From: Balneolaceae bacterium
Lineage (GTDB): Bacteria; Bacteroidota; Rhodothermia; Balneolales; Balneolaceae
Length of the DNA stretch: 48,449 nucleotides
Direction: 5' to 3'
Assembly (NCBI GenBank): GCA_007694095.1
Contig: RECI01000187.1
Location: 1 to 48,449 of the forward strand
Below the pieces are notes generated by a model, which was not told the DNA's origin, ran no database searches, and was given only the letters and a program-made list of their open reading frames with translations. The position numbers were made by a program, and so were the translations under genes. Within the stretch, counting starts at the first letter, position 1. The number at the start of each line of letters is the position of its first letter. This document shows positions 1-7,929 of this stretch, one piece after another.

Positions 1-189
1 CGGAAGAGACTGAAAGGATAAAGATTCACGCTTCACAGCAAAGGCCGCTTTTCAGCCACCATGGCTAATTAAAACGTGATTTGGTTGAGATAATAATCCA
101 GAAGTGACCTTAAATTTCAGGACACAGTAACTGGCCTGTATGATATCCGACATAGATATCGTCAGGAAATACGATGGGTTGTGGATTTA

Positions 190-1197
190 CTATCCCTGCT
201 GTTCCCGTAACACCCTTGAATGGTAGGAACATCCATAGCCAGAGCTACTGTCTTTATAAAGCTCGGCCACGCCATCGGCCGCAGGATTTTTTGATGAAGC
301 GAGAAGCTCTTCAATTTTGCTCTCTGTGAGAGGTTCAAAATCACGTGCAATATCGATGCAAAGCTGCATTTCATCCATATTCTGCCAGCCACAAACCAGG
401 GTGCTCACAGGCAGCGACATGGAATACCTTCGGCAAAGCTCAGCCGAAACATCCACCCTTTCAGAGATGCGGTTGAATCTTCCTACCAGCGACTTCATAC
501 CAAGTGGAGCAATTTCACGATCAAGTAAAACGGGGAGTACTCTTTTCTGAAAACTGTTAAAATGTGCATCCATAATGTTCAGGGGCATCAGAACTGCGTC
601 CCATTCAAATGGCATATCAAGCATGTTAAGATGGATTTGCGGATCGCGATGGCCCGAAAAACCAATATACCGGAGTTTACCCTCATTTCTTGCATTAATC
701 AGTGCCTTTACGGCCCCGTTTTCCGGATCAAATACACGCTCCCTATCTCCATCGTATTGAATAGAGTGCAGCATTACCAGGTCAATGCAGTCGGTTTGTA
801 AACGACGCAGACCATCTTCCAGATGGTGCTTTGCCCCTTCATAATCGCGTGCACAAACTTTGCTCATCAGGAATACTTTATCGCGCAAATTGCCTGTTTT
901 GATAGCCTTTCCTACAACTTCTTCCGAGCGACCTCTGTTATATTCCCATGCATTGTCAATAAATGTAATTCCCTGATCCACACCACGATGGATCATCTCA
1001 ATAGCAAGCTTTTCATCAATAAACCCAAGATCCCAGCCACCAAAACCAATCATGGATATCCGTTCTCCGGTTTTTCCCATTAATCGAGTGGGAATAACCC
1101 CATTATTTGAGGATTGAAATAATGAAAGGTTCGGGGCCATCGCTAATCCGGCCATCAATGTTTGAATAAATTCCCTTCGGGTAAAATCGTGTTTCAT
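190..1197 (-). CDS. Tat-exported aldo/keto reductase
   Basis: A 335-residue aldo/keto reductase, an NADPH-dependent carbonyl/aldehyde reductase of TIM-barrel fold. The N-terminus has a twin-arginine motif (TRREFI, residues 6-11) followed by a short hydrophobic stretch, so folded export through Tat is likely. The family tetrad is visible: Asp81 and Tyr86 in FIDNAWEY, Lys113 in LMSKV, and His144 in VMLHS. The N-terminal GKTGERISMIGFG strand is also typical. The start is an ATG directly before the Tat signal. It stands alone, divergent from the small ORFs at 1419-1990. The substrate cannot be told from sequence; Tat-exported members in this phylum are often annotated only as oxidoreductases. Confidence 0.9.
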   Translation of the reverse strand: MKHDFTRREFIQTLMAGLAMAPNLSLFQSSNNGVIPTRLMGKTGERISMIGFGGWDLGFIDEKLAIEMIHRGVDQGITFIDNAWEYNRGRSEEVVGKAIKTGNLRDKVFLMSKVCARDYEGAKHHLEDGLRRLQTDCIDLVMLHSIQYDGDRERVFDPENGAVKALINARNEGKLRYIGFSGHRDPQIHLNMLDMPFEWDAVLMPLNIMDAHFNSFQKRVLPVLLDREIAPLGMKSLVGRFNRISERVDVSAELCRRYSMSLPVSTLVCGWQNMDEMQLCIDIARDFEPLTESKIEELLASSKNPAADGVAELYKDSSSGYGCSYHSRVLREQQG

Positions 1198-1418
1198 AAT
1201 CTCGGATTTGATTTATCAATAATTGAATGTAAAACTATTTTTATACTTTGCCGAATTCGATTGCCTCACACCCCCGGCATAAAATGCTTTCTTTCTGTAT
1301 CTGAACTGTTTTAGATGACATGTCTTTTATCACAATTCACCCCAAGAATAGTTCCTGTTGAGCCAAATAACAATAAAATATTGCATATAAAGGCAGTTTT
1401 TTAAGAAATCAGTATGCG

Positions 1419-1673
1419 ATGAAAAAATATCAAAAAAAATTCGTCATTTTATTATTCATTTTCATTTTTAAGCTTAATGGTAATGTTCATGCAGATATAA
1501 TTCCCGATGGAATGGAAGAAATACTCCCAATAATCAATCAGGAAACAATACCAGAACGTTCACGGTCATATCAGGGTAGTGCAATTTCCGAAATTTTATG
1601 GTATGTACTACTTCCAATATCTGCATTAGCAGGTATATTTTTTCTATTGGTTTTCAAAAAAAGAAAAAAATAA
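1419..1673 (+). CDS. Small secreted/membrane protein, unknown function
   Basis: An 84-residue protein that I do not recognise. It has a Lys-rich N-terminus and hydrophobic core (residues 1-25, ending near HADI) that looks like a signal peptide, a short polar linker, then a transmembrane stretch (about 59-78) closed by a basic tail, FKKRKK. This gives a short periplasmic loop with a single C-terminal anchor, a layout resembling sorting-type tails. The next ORF begins within a few bases of its stop, which suggests translational coupling. Coding status rests on the clear signal/anchor layout and the absence of a competing ORF. Confidence 0.5.
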   Translation: MKKYQKKFVILLFIFIFKLNGNVHADIIPDGMEEILPIINQETIPERSRSYQGSAISEILWYVLLPISALAGIFFLLVFKKRKK

Positions 1674-1675
1674 CC

Positions 1676-1990
1676 TTGCTGTATCTGTTACTACTTTCAC
1701 TGGTTGCCACAATTATCATAGAATACCTGGTTATTTTGATGCTGTACAGGAGTAATCCAGGTACATTATTACTTTATGTCATATTCATAAACTCTTTTAC
1801 CCAGCCAATAGCAACCTATGGATTCAATTATCTATCAGGTAATTTTTTTTTTATAGAATTTGCCGTAACAATATCAGAAAGTGTATTATTGATGCTTCTG
1901 CTGCAAATACCTTATAAAAAGGCTCTCCTCTATTCAATTGCTGCAAACTTGGTAACTGCATCGATTGGCTGGTATATCTTCTTATCATGA
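1676..1990 (+). CDS. Small integral membrane protein, unknown function
   Basis: About 104 residues and strongly hydrophobic, with two to three predicted membrane helices and no recognised domain. The frame is open from an ATG at 1598, but that start would overlap the preceding gene by 76 bases and give a polar, atypical N-terminus. I therefore prefer the TTG at 1676, two bases after the upstream stop codon; ATG 1739 is another option. It is likely co-translated with the 84-residue protein. It converges on galactokinase. Confidence 0.45.
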   Translation: MLYLLLLSLVATIIIEYLVILMLYRSNPGTLLLYVIFINSFTQPIATYGFNYLSGNFFFIEFAVTISESVLLMLLLQIPYKKALLYSIAANLVTASIGWYIFLS

Positions 1991-2042
1991 GCTACGGATT
2001 ATTTTCTGTAGGCAGAAATGAACGCGATATCAGCGCATGGCA

Positions 2043-3200
2043 CTAACCTGTCATTTCCTCTCCCGCTCCATTACTGATACTCACCTTGTAATAGACAGGT
2101 TCGGAGCCGAATGATTCATGAAATGCAGCCTGAGTGACTTTGATGTATTTATCGGTAGATGAAGTTTTCAAAAGCGTTATCGTACAGCCACCGAATCCGC
2201 CTCCCATCATGCGGGATCCAAGAACACCATCTACCGTGTTTGCGGTTTCTACAAGCAGGTCAAGTTCCGGGCAGCTAACACGGTATTTATCGCGCAGACC
2301 ACGGTGTGAAGCATTGATCAGGTGGCCAACTTTTTCAAGGTCATTTGATTCCAGAGCTTTTACAGTTTCAAGAACCCGTTCGTTCTCTTCTGTTACAAAC
2401 TCGCAGCAGAGAAATGTTTCTTCACCAAGTATATCTTTATATGGAAGAACATTTTTAGGCCTCAGGTCACGAAGGCTGTTTATGCTTGGCATATTAGAGG
2501 CAATAATCCTCACTCCTTCTTCGCATGCCGCCCTGCGGTGATTATACTCGGTTGATGCAAGGCTGTGTTTTACCCTGGTATCGGTAAGAATCAATTCATG
2601 CCCGCTGAGCTCTAAAGGTGCGTACTCGTAATCCAGTGACCGGCAATCGAGCCGGATCACATGGCCTGCTTTTCCATGCATGGATGCAAACTGGTCCATC
2701 AGTCCGCAACGTACTCCGGCATAGTTATGCTCGGCAAGCTGCCCCACTTTCGCAATTGTAAGTTTATCCAAACCAAAATCAAACAGGGAGTTCAGGGCTG
2801 TTCCAAAAACGCATTCGATTGCCGCTGATGAAGATAAACCGGCTCCATCGGGAATATCTCCTCCAAAAACAGCTTTAAAACCACCGGGATTGCAACCCTT
2901 TTTCTGAAGTTCTTTAACCACACCATACGGATAGAGTGCCCAGTGAGGTAATTCGGACATATCTCCGTCGAGATCGAAAGCTGAAGTCTCATCATAGTCA
3001 ACCGAATAGATAGATGCCTTACGCCCGTGTACAGGATGAATAGCCAGCCAAATTTTTTTATCGATAGCAGCAGGCATAACAAAACCCTCATTATAATCGG
3101 TATGTTCACCAATAATGTTAATGCGGCCCGGTGCTGAAAAGAGGCGAAATTCACCTCCAAATATCTCTTTAAATGATTGAATAATTTGATTTTTTTTCAT
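2043..3200 (-). CDS. galK: Galactokinase
   Basis: A 385-residue GHMP kinase that phosphorylates alpha-D-galactose to galactose-1-phosphate in the cytoplasm, the first committed Leloir step. All three GHMP signatures are present: the galactokinase motif GRINIIGEHTDYNEG (25-39), the ATP-binding GAGLSSSAA region (119-127) and the C-terminal MGGGFGGC motif. The catalytic Asp169 sits in LMDQF. The length is normal for bacterial GalK. It is the last gene of a same-strand group with a vSGLT-like symporter and a sugar nucleotidyltransferase, but 351 bases of repeat-containing DNA separate it from the symporter, so it may have its own promoter. galT, galE and galM are not in the window. Confidence 0.96.
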   Translation of the reverse strand: MKKNQIIQSFKEIFGGEFRLFSAPGRINIIGEHTDYNEGFVMPAAIDKKIWLAIHPVHGRKASIYSVDYDETSAFDLDGDMSELPHWALYPYGVVKELQKKGCNPGGFKAVFGGDIPDGAGLSSSAAIECVFGTALNSLFDFGLDKLTIAKVGQLAEHNYAGVRCGLMDQFASMHGKAGHVIRLDCRSLDYEYAPLELSGHELILTDTRVKHSLASTEYNHRRAACEEGVRIIASNMPSINSLRDLRPKNVLPYKDILGEETFLCCEFVTEENERVLETVKALESNDLEKVGHLINASHRGLRDKYRVSCPELDLLVETANTVDGVLGSRMMGGGFGGCTITLLKTSSTDKYIKVTQAAFHESFGSEPVYYKVSISNGAGEEMTG

Positions 3201-3551
3201 TGACTTCCTGATTAGTCATTATTGTATAATAAATTGGCTAAACAGCCATTTACCCTGACTCTGATAAACCGGCTCATTTTTTGAACCCCGACAGAATTAT
3301 TGGGACAGGTGTGATAACGAAATTCCAAAATACAAAATACAAATTCCAAATTGTTAGTAACTTTTTTATCTGACTTTTTAGGAACATCGAAACCTACATT
3401 ATGGGGTTAAAAAATGTTTGAAATTTGGTGCTTGGATATTGAAATTTCTGCCATTTTTGGTCAGAATTTAAATTTAAAGACTTTAATATTATTTACTCTG
3501 TAATACAGTGCTCACCATAAAGGTATCCGTCAAATATTACTGCTGAATATG
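3201..3551. other. Intergenic region with inverted repeat, no gene
   Basis: A 351-base AT-rich gap between the symporter and galactokinase. No credible ORF is visible on either strand. It holds an imperfect inverted repeat built of AAATTCCAAA-like units (annotated separately) and must contain the galK leader. I see no clear promoter or riboswitch. Confidence 0.6.
3320..3447. repeat. Imperfect inverted repeat, AATTCCAAA family
   Basis: Two 31-base arms (3320-3350 and 3417-3447) are imperfect reverse complements of each other, about 21 of 31 by eye, separated by 66 bases. Each arm is itself made of reiterated AAATTCCAAA / AAATACAAA-like units. This looks like a degenerate intergenic palindromic element rather than a terminator: the loop is long and the position is upstream of galK. 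Confidence 0.5.
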
Positions 3552-5192
3552 CTACCAAAATACCAGATAAATCACCAATAGAATGATCATTACTATATAC
3601 GACGCGATATTGAATTTATAACCGGTGTGGAAGAGTTCTTTCGGTATCGAAATAGCCTTCGGGTTTTCCTCATGGTCTGACGTAACAAGGCTCACCATCA
3701 CAATTATTGCCATGGTGATAAGGCAAGTGTACATCATCTGGTCAAGGAACGGCATCTCGAGTGGCAAAAATTTCAGCATCAGTGCTACAGGAATCGATAA
3801 TACAACACCGATCATCGCTCCTTTGCTGTTGCTTCGTTTCCAAAATAAGCCCATCAAAAATACTGCCAGTATACCCGGGCTCACTACCCCGGTATATTCC
3901 TGTATATACTGGAACATCTGAGGCATGGTTTCCAGGAAAGGTGCTACCAGCACAGCTACCAGCAGCGCTATTGCAAGAAATATGCGTCCCACGGATACAA
4001 GACCAGTATTTGATGTTTCACTACCAAAGTATGGCTTGAAAATGTCCATGGTAAAAATGGTAGCTGTGGAATTCAGCATGGATGCCAAAGATGAGACGAT
4101 GGCAGCCGTAAGTGCGGCAACAACAAGACCTTTAATGCCAGTAGGGATAAACTGGCCGATAAGCCAGGGGTATGAACTGTCGTAGTCGATACTTCCATCA
4201 GGCCGCTCGAAGGTTGTTCTGACCCCATCAATCACGGTAGTGCCGTCACCCTGCATGTAAAGTACGTAGGCGATAATTCCCGGTACAACTACAATTACCG
4301 GCAGCAAAAGCTTTAGAAATGCGGCAAACACAAGCCCTTTTTGTGCTTCTGCCAGTGATTTAGCCGCAAGTGCACGCTGGATAATATACTGGTTAAATCC
4401 AAAATAATAGAGGTTGGCGACCCAAAGGCCTCCGATTAAAACACCAATTCCGGGAAGATTTATATACTCCGGATTGTCTCTGCTCAGGATCATCTGGAAT
4501 TTATCCCCAGCCACTGAGTAGACATGATTTATCCCTTCCATGACTCCGCCTGCCGGAGTTACATGATGCAGTGCAATGATTGTGGTTATAAGGCCACCCA
4601 CAACAAGCAGGATTACCTGGATTACATCTGTCCAGGCTACAGCTGAAAGCCCGCCCCAAATCGAATATGCAGCAGCAAATAACGCCAGTCCGATAATCCA
4701 TGTCATCATCATGGAACCGTCCCCGTTTCCGAGTATGGTATCCAATGCTTTTGCTCCAAGAAACAATACAGAGGTTAGGTTCACAAAAATAAAAAGGCAG
4801 ATCCAGAATATGGCCAGGATCGTTTTAAGCTGGGTATTGAAACGGATTTCAATGAATTGTGGGATTGTAAACAGTTTGTTCTTTATAAAGATGGGCAGGA
4901 AAAATTTGGCAACAATGATCAGGGTCAGGGCTCCCATCCATTCATATGAGGCAATCGCAAGCCCAATGGCAAAACCTGAACCCGCCATACCGATAAACTG
5001 TTCCGCTGAAATATTCGCCGCGATCAGTGATGCACCTATTGCCCAGAAAGGCAGGCTTTTACCTGCCAGGAAATATTCCTCAGGGCTTTTCCCCTCCCCT
5101 TTTTTCCCCCTGGAAACCCACAGGCCAACAGACATTATCAGAATGGCATACGCCACAAATATAACCAGGTCAAGTGTTTCAAAAGTTCCCAT
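3552..5192 (-). CDS. Na+/galactose symporter (vSGLT-like, SSS family)
   Basis: A 546-residue inner-membrane sodium:solute symporter of the LeuT fold that drives sugar uptake with Na+. It is strikingly close to the Vibrio vSGLT sequence as I remember it. Conserved stretches include EEYFLAGKSLPFW (38-50), AANISAEQFIGM (58-69), GGLWVANLYYFGFNQY (254-269), AAIVSSLASMLNSTA and FQYIQEYTG (426-434). Residues matching known vSGLT sugar contacts are Gln65, Glu84, Asn260, Tyr263 and Lys294. Na+-site Ser367/Ser368 lie in the IVSSLAS motif. About 14 membrane helices are expected. Its neighbours galactokinase and the sugar nucleotidyltransferase make galactose (or glucose) the likely substrate. Confidence 0.95.
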   Translation of the reverse strand: MGTFETLDLVIFVAYAILIMSVGLWVSRGKKGEGKSPEEYFLAGKSLPFWAIGASLIAANISAEQFIGMAGSGFAIGLAIASYEWMGALTLIIVAKFFLPIFIKNKLFTIPQFIEIRFNTQLKTILAIFWICLFIFVNLTSVLFLGAKALDTILGNGDGSMMMTWIIGLALFAAAYSIWGGLSAVAWTDVIQVILLVVGGLITTIIALHHVTPAGGVMEGINHVYSVAGDKFQMILSRDNPEYINLPGIGVLIGGLWVANLYYFGFNQYIIQRALAAKSLAEAQKGLVFAAFLKLLLPVIVVVPGIIAYVLYMQGDGTTVIDGVRTTFERPDGSIDYDSSYPWLIGQFIPTGIKGLVVAALTAAIVSSLASMLNSTATIFTMDIFKPYFGSETSNTGLVSVGRIFLAIALLVAVLVAPFLETMPQMFQYIQEYTGVVSPGILAVFLMGLFWKRSNSKGAMIGVVLSIPVALMLKFLPLEMPFLDQMMYTCLITMAIIVMVSLVTSDHEENPKAISIPKELFHTGYKFNIASYIVMIILLVIYLVFW

Positions 5193-5245
5193 AGAATTAA
5201 TTCAGGTGCTTATGAGCAATGGTATATTAGTTAGTATTTACAAAA

Positions 5246-5314
5246 TTACAGGTAGTTGTAATACGGGATGCCGGCCGAAAGATAAAGACAGATGCTATGA
5301 ATGTTACAATTGTA
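5246..5314. promoter_or_regulatory. Candidate paired TTACA/TGTAA operators upstream of symporter
   Basis: The leader of the symporter gene holds two dyads: TTACA-N6-TGTAA at 5246-5261 and the perfect 10-base palindrome TACAATTGTA at 5305-5314. Both share the half-site TTACA/TGTA and sit 54-122 bases upstream of the symporter ATG. They could bind a dimeric sugar-responsive regulator. No regulator gene is adjacent, so this is only a candidate. Confidence 0.25.
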
Positions 5315-5319
5315 CAATC

Positions 5320-6228
5320 TTATTCCCAAAGACTTTTCGGGTAACTGTCTTTGCGTATAAGCTCCTCCAATCGTTCCTTCACAAGCTGCCGGTCTTCCGG
5401 ATTGGTAACTCCAAACCATTCGGACCCAGCCTGCAACACCTTTACACTGCACTCACCATCACGAATCATTTCGTCTACCAAACGCGGTATGTAAATCTCC
5501 TCTTTGAGGTGATGCAGATACGACCGGAGGAACATAGTAAATTTCTTTTCAATTATCTCAAAAATTGAAGGGTTAAATGCCCAAATATTCATCGAAACTG
5601 TCAGGCCGGGATCAAGGATTTCTGCCACATCACCTCCACTGCTTAAAATACGGCCTGAAGAATCTTTTTCGATGTGAAACTGCTCATCCACTGATTCAAG
5701 AAAACCCTCAGCGTTTATTTTACAAATTCCTCTGGTCACACTGCCGTAATCTGACAGTGTTTGATCCAGGCGATACCCGCACATGGCGTAATTTTCAGAT
5801 AGTTGACGCGGATGTTTCTCAATATGATCTGCAAGTGCCTTGTAGGCACCTGCTCCATAAAAATCATCAGCATTGATCACGACAAACGGTTCACTAACGG
5901 CATTCCGTGCCGCCCATAAAGCATGGCCCGTGCCCCAGGGTTTGATACGAGTTTCAGGACATGAAAATCCCGGCGGAAGCATGTCAACTTCCTGGAAAAC
6001 CAACTCATGGTGAATTCTATCAAGAAAACGGTGGCTGTACCGTTCGAGAAAATCCTGTTCAATATCCCTCCGTATTATAAAAACAAATTTATCAAAACCG
6101 GCATGAAGCGCATCGTAAACGGAGTAGTCGATGATTGTTTCACCGGACGGGCCCAGCGGATCAACCTGCTTTAACCCACCGTATCGGCTCCCAATGCCCG
6201 CTGCAAGAATTACCAGGGTGGGATTCAT
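5320..6228 (-). CDS. Sugar-phosphate nucleotidyltransferase
   Basis: A 302-residue GT-A-fold NTP transferase. It has the nucleotide-binding loop LAAGIGSRYGGLKQ (8-21), a conserved WGTGHALW (97-104) and the metal-binding NADDFYG segment (118-124). Such enzymes join a sugar-1-phosphate to a nucleoside monophosphate with release of pyrophosphate. It is the first gene of the galactose group, 127 bases upstream of the symporter, in the same direction. Inference: it may make UDP-galactose or UDP-glucose and could stand in for GalT, which is absent here. The sugar and base specificity are not shown by sequence. The start ATG lies directly before the first beta strand. Confidence 0.85.
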   Translation of the reverse strand: MNPTLVILAAGIGSRYGGLKQVDPLGPSGETIIDYSVYDALHAGFDKFVFIIRRDIEQDFLERYSHRFLDRIHHELVFQEVDMLPPGFSCPETRIKPWGTGHALWAARNAVSEPFVVINADDFYGAGAYKALADHIEKHPRQLSENYAMCGYRLDQTLSDYGSVTRGICKINAEGFLESVDEQFHIEKDSSGRILSSGGDVAEILDPGLTVSMNIWAFNPSIFEIIEKKFTMFLRSYLHHLKEEIYIPRLVDEMIRDGECSVKVLQAGSEWFGVTNPEDRQLVKERLEELIRKDSYPKSLWE

Positions 6229-6408
6229 AGTTCAGAGATTATTATTTTATTATGTTGAATTTTGTAGAGAAAATATCTGAAATTATGTCTGTTTTGGATC
6301 CACTATGTGTTAAGAACTGAAACATTTCTACCAAAATAAACATCAGACTCATATTCCAGTTATTAATTGTTCATTGATCATCCAATAAAATAGAATATAA
6401 CACTTGTA

Positions 6409-6960
6409 ATGCCCCGAAAACCATCTATTCAAAAACTCATTCAGGATTTGGAACCCAATGAACTTCGCGAAGTGATTAAGGAATTGTGCAATTTAGATCC
6501 AAAAAACAAGCAATTTCTCACTTTATATTTACAAAATTCACAATCATCAGATATAGACGGTGTTATAGAAGAAGCAAAAAAAAGAATTAACAAACATTTA
6601 TATGGACGTTCCATGTTTCCGAAAAGTGATCTCGCAGGAGCGCGTAAAACCGTTGTTGAATACACAAAAATTTTAAAAGATTATCCAATTCTGGCTGCTG
6701 ATTTAAAACTTTACTACGTAGAATCCGGAACAGAAATCATTAATGATTTTGGTGAAATGCATAAAGGATTTTATTCATCCATGGAATCGATGTTTTAGAG
6801 TTTCTGTGATGATATGAAGACTCATCCCACCGGTTTCAATAGTTACAAAGAGAGGGTTCATGTGCTTTTGGACAATTGCAGGGGTATCGGCTGGGGATAT
6901 ACCTATATCATCGAGGAGTGTGCCTATGATCTTTTTGATTTTCTGGATATCATTGAATAA
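6409..6960 (+). pseudogene. DUF6155-like protein interrupted by in-frame TAG
   Basis: The first ORF ends at a TAG (6796-6798) after 129 residues, right after SMESMF. The same frame continues open for 53 more sensible residues, including NCRGIGWGYTYIIEE, to a TAA at 6958-6960. Joined, the product would be about 182 residues, matching the DUF6155 family as I recall it (LYYVESG, a YxSMESMF core, then a C-terminal GIGWG motif). Family members commonly have Glu or Asp where the TAG lies, so one GAG-to-TAG change would explain it. Alternatives are a truncated but functional 129-aa protein, readthrough, or a sequencing error. The family's function is unknown. Confidence 0.65.
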
Positions 6961-6974
6961 GTAATTCCGTCTTT

Positions 6975-7160
6975 CTAATCGTCATGAAAATCTGAAAATT
7001 CATCATACCATACCTGAACTGTGTGATTTTTTAGTTCCTCAAAATAAGCGTCATTCACATTGCCGCTATTTTTTTCCTTCCTGCCAATTTTCCAGATGAA
7101 TTTGGCTAATATGCTTCCTACTGCGTGAATGGCATCGTGGCGATCCAGGCCCTCTTTCAT
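6975..7160 (-). CDS. Small protein with HDAIHAVG motif, unknown function
   Basis: A 61-residue protein and the last gene of a four-gene operon. Its ATG overlaps the stop of the preceding sulfotransferase-like gene in an ATGA arrangement, which strongly suggests it is translated. It is predicted helical and begins with GLDRHDAIHAVGSILAKFIW. Similar RHxAIHAIG helices occur as a short module in several uncharacterised bacterial proteins, from memory only. Two His residues and an Asp in the motif could bind a metal, but this is speculation. No signal peptide or membrane segment is seen. Confidence 0.6.
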   Translation of the reverse strand: MKEGLDRHDAIHAVGSILAKFIWKIGRKEKNSGNVNDAYFEELKNHTVQVWYDEFSDFHDD

Positions 7161-7924
7161 GAGCCTTGCTGAGGAATATTTCTTTTTCCTTTAACACATA
7201 TGGATAAACTTGCCAACTCTTCGTAATAAGGCATACATTCGGCAAGCAAAGGTTCCAGGTGTTCAGGAAAAGGATCGTTTTTTGGTTGATGCCGAATGAA
7301 ACCCGTTGATTGATGAACACTGTGATACCAGTATTTGGCCCAGGGACCATCTTCCGGCCGCGGCCCTTTTTTCCAGCGAAGCATCTTTTCATCAAAACGG
7401 ATTCCAATTTTCTGGGAAAGTTTTCGCAATGTTGTTGCCGGATCTTTCAGAACATTCTCTGATGTTAGTATAATAGGGGCATTCCCAATGCTTTTTAGAT
7501 ATTTGAGTAGTTCATGATGCTGGCGGTAACCAACATCTCTCATCGTTGGATTTGGTACTTCTTTGGCATAGGATGGCAGCATTTCTGTCGGATTTCGCGT
7601 CAGTATGATGTTGACCATTTCCTTCATAAATGATTGATCGATATTCACAAGATGGTGGGTCATCTGCTTAAAAAAAGCGACCGCTTTTCCATGATCACCA
7701 AGCATCATTTCAACAACTTTGGCGCCATCATTTTCCATTGCAGCCAGTACCTCATAAGCACCGGGATGATATTCATCTGCATTGCTGTTTGAAAGATAAT
7801 GGGCATAGAGCGGCTCGTCGTAAACCTTGGTATCCACCCGCTGTGCAAAAGAATACATGAGGGCGGTGGAAATATTTCGGGGGCCTGACCACAGGTTGAT
7901 CCGGATTTTTGTTTTGCTGGTCAT
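7157..7924 (-). CDS. Sulfotransferase-like P-loop protein
   Basis: A 255-residue cytosolic protein with the sulfotransferase 5'-phosphosulfate loop WSGPRNISTALMYSF near residues 12-26, a 3'-phosphate-type IILTRNPTEM segment, and a C-terminal WKKGPRPEDGPWAKYWY stretch. By family it should bind PAPS or a related nucleotide. From memory, the same region is fused to a class IV aminotransferase domain in plant proteins annotated as branched-chain aminotransferase-like. Here the aminotransferase gene ends 5 bases upstream, so the two are very likely co-translated and act together. The sulfated product is unknown. Its stop overlaps the start of the 61-aa gene. Confidence 0.8.
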   Translation of the reverse strand: MTSKTKIRINLWSGPRNISTALMYSFAQRVDTKVYDEPLYAHYLSNSNADEYHPGAYEVLAAMENDGAKVVEMMLGDHGKAVAFFKQMTHHLVNIDQSFMKEMVNIILTRNPTEMLPSYAKEVPNPTMRDVGYRQHHELLKYLKSIGNAPIILTSENVLKDPATTLRKLSQKIGIRFDEKMLRWKKGPRPEDGPWAKYWYHSVHQSTGFIRHQPKNDPFPEHLEPLLAECMPYYEELASLSICVKGKRNIPQQGS

Positions 7925-7929
7925 CCGCG

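Noticed and set aside
4576-5568. 330-codon plus-strand ORF
   Set aside because: It is antisense to the strongly supported symporter and nucleotidyltransferase genes, has no recognisable domain, and mirrors their codon structure.
6796-6798. Pyrrolysine or programmed recoding at TAG
   Set aside because: No supporting insertion element or pyl gene in view; a simple nonsense change explains it better.
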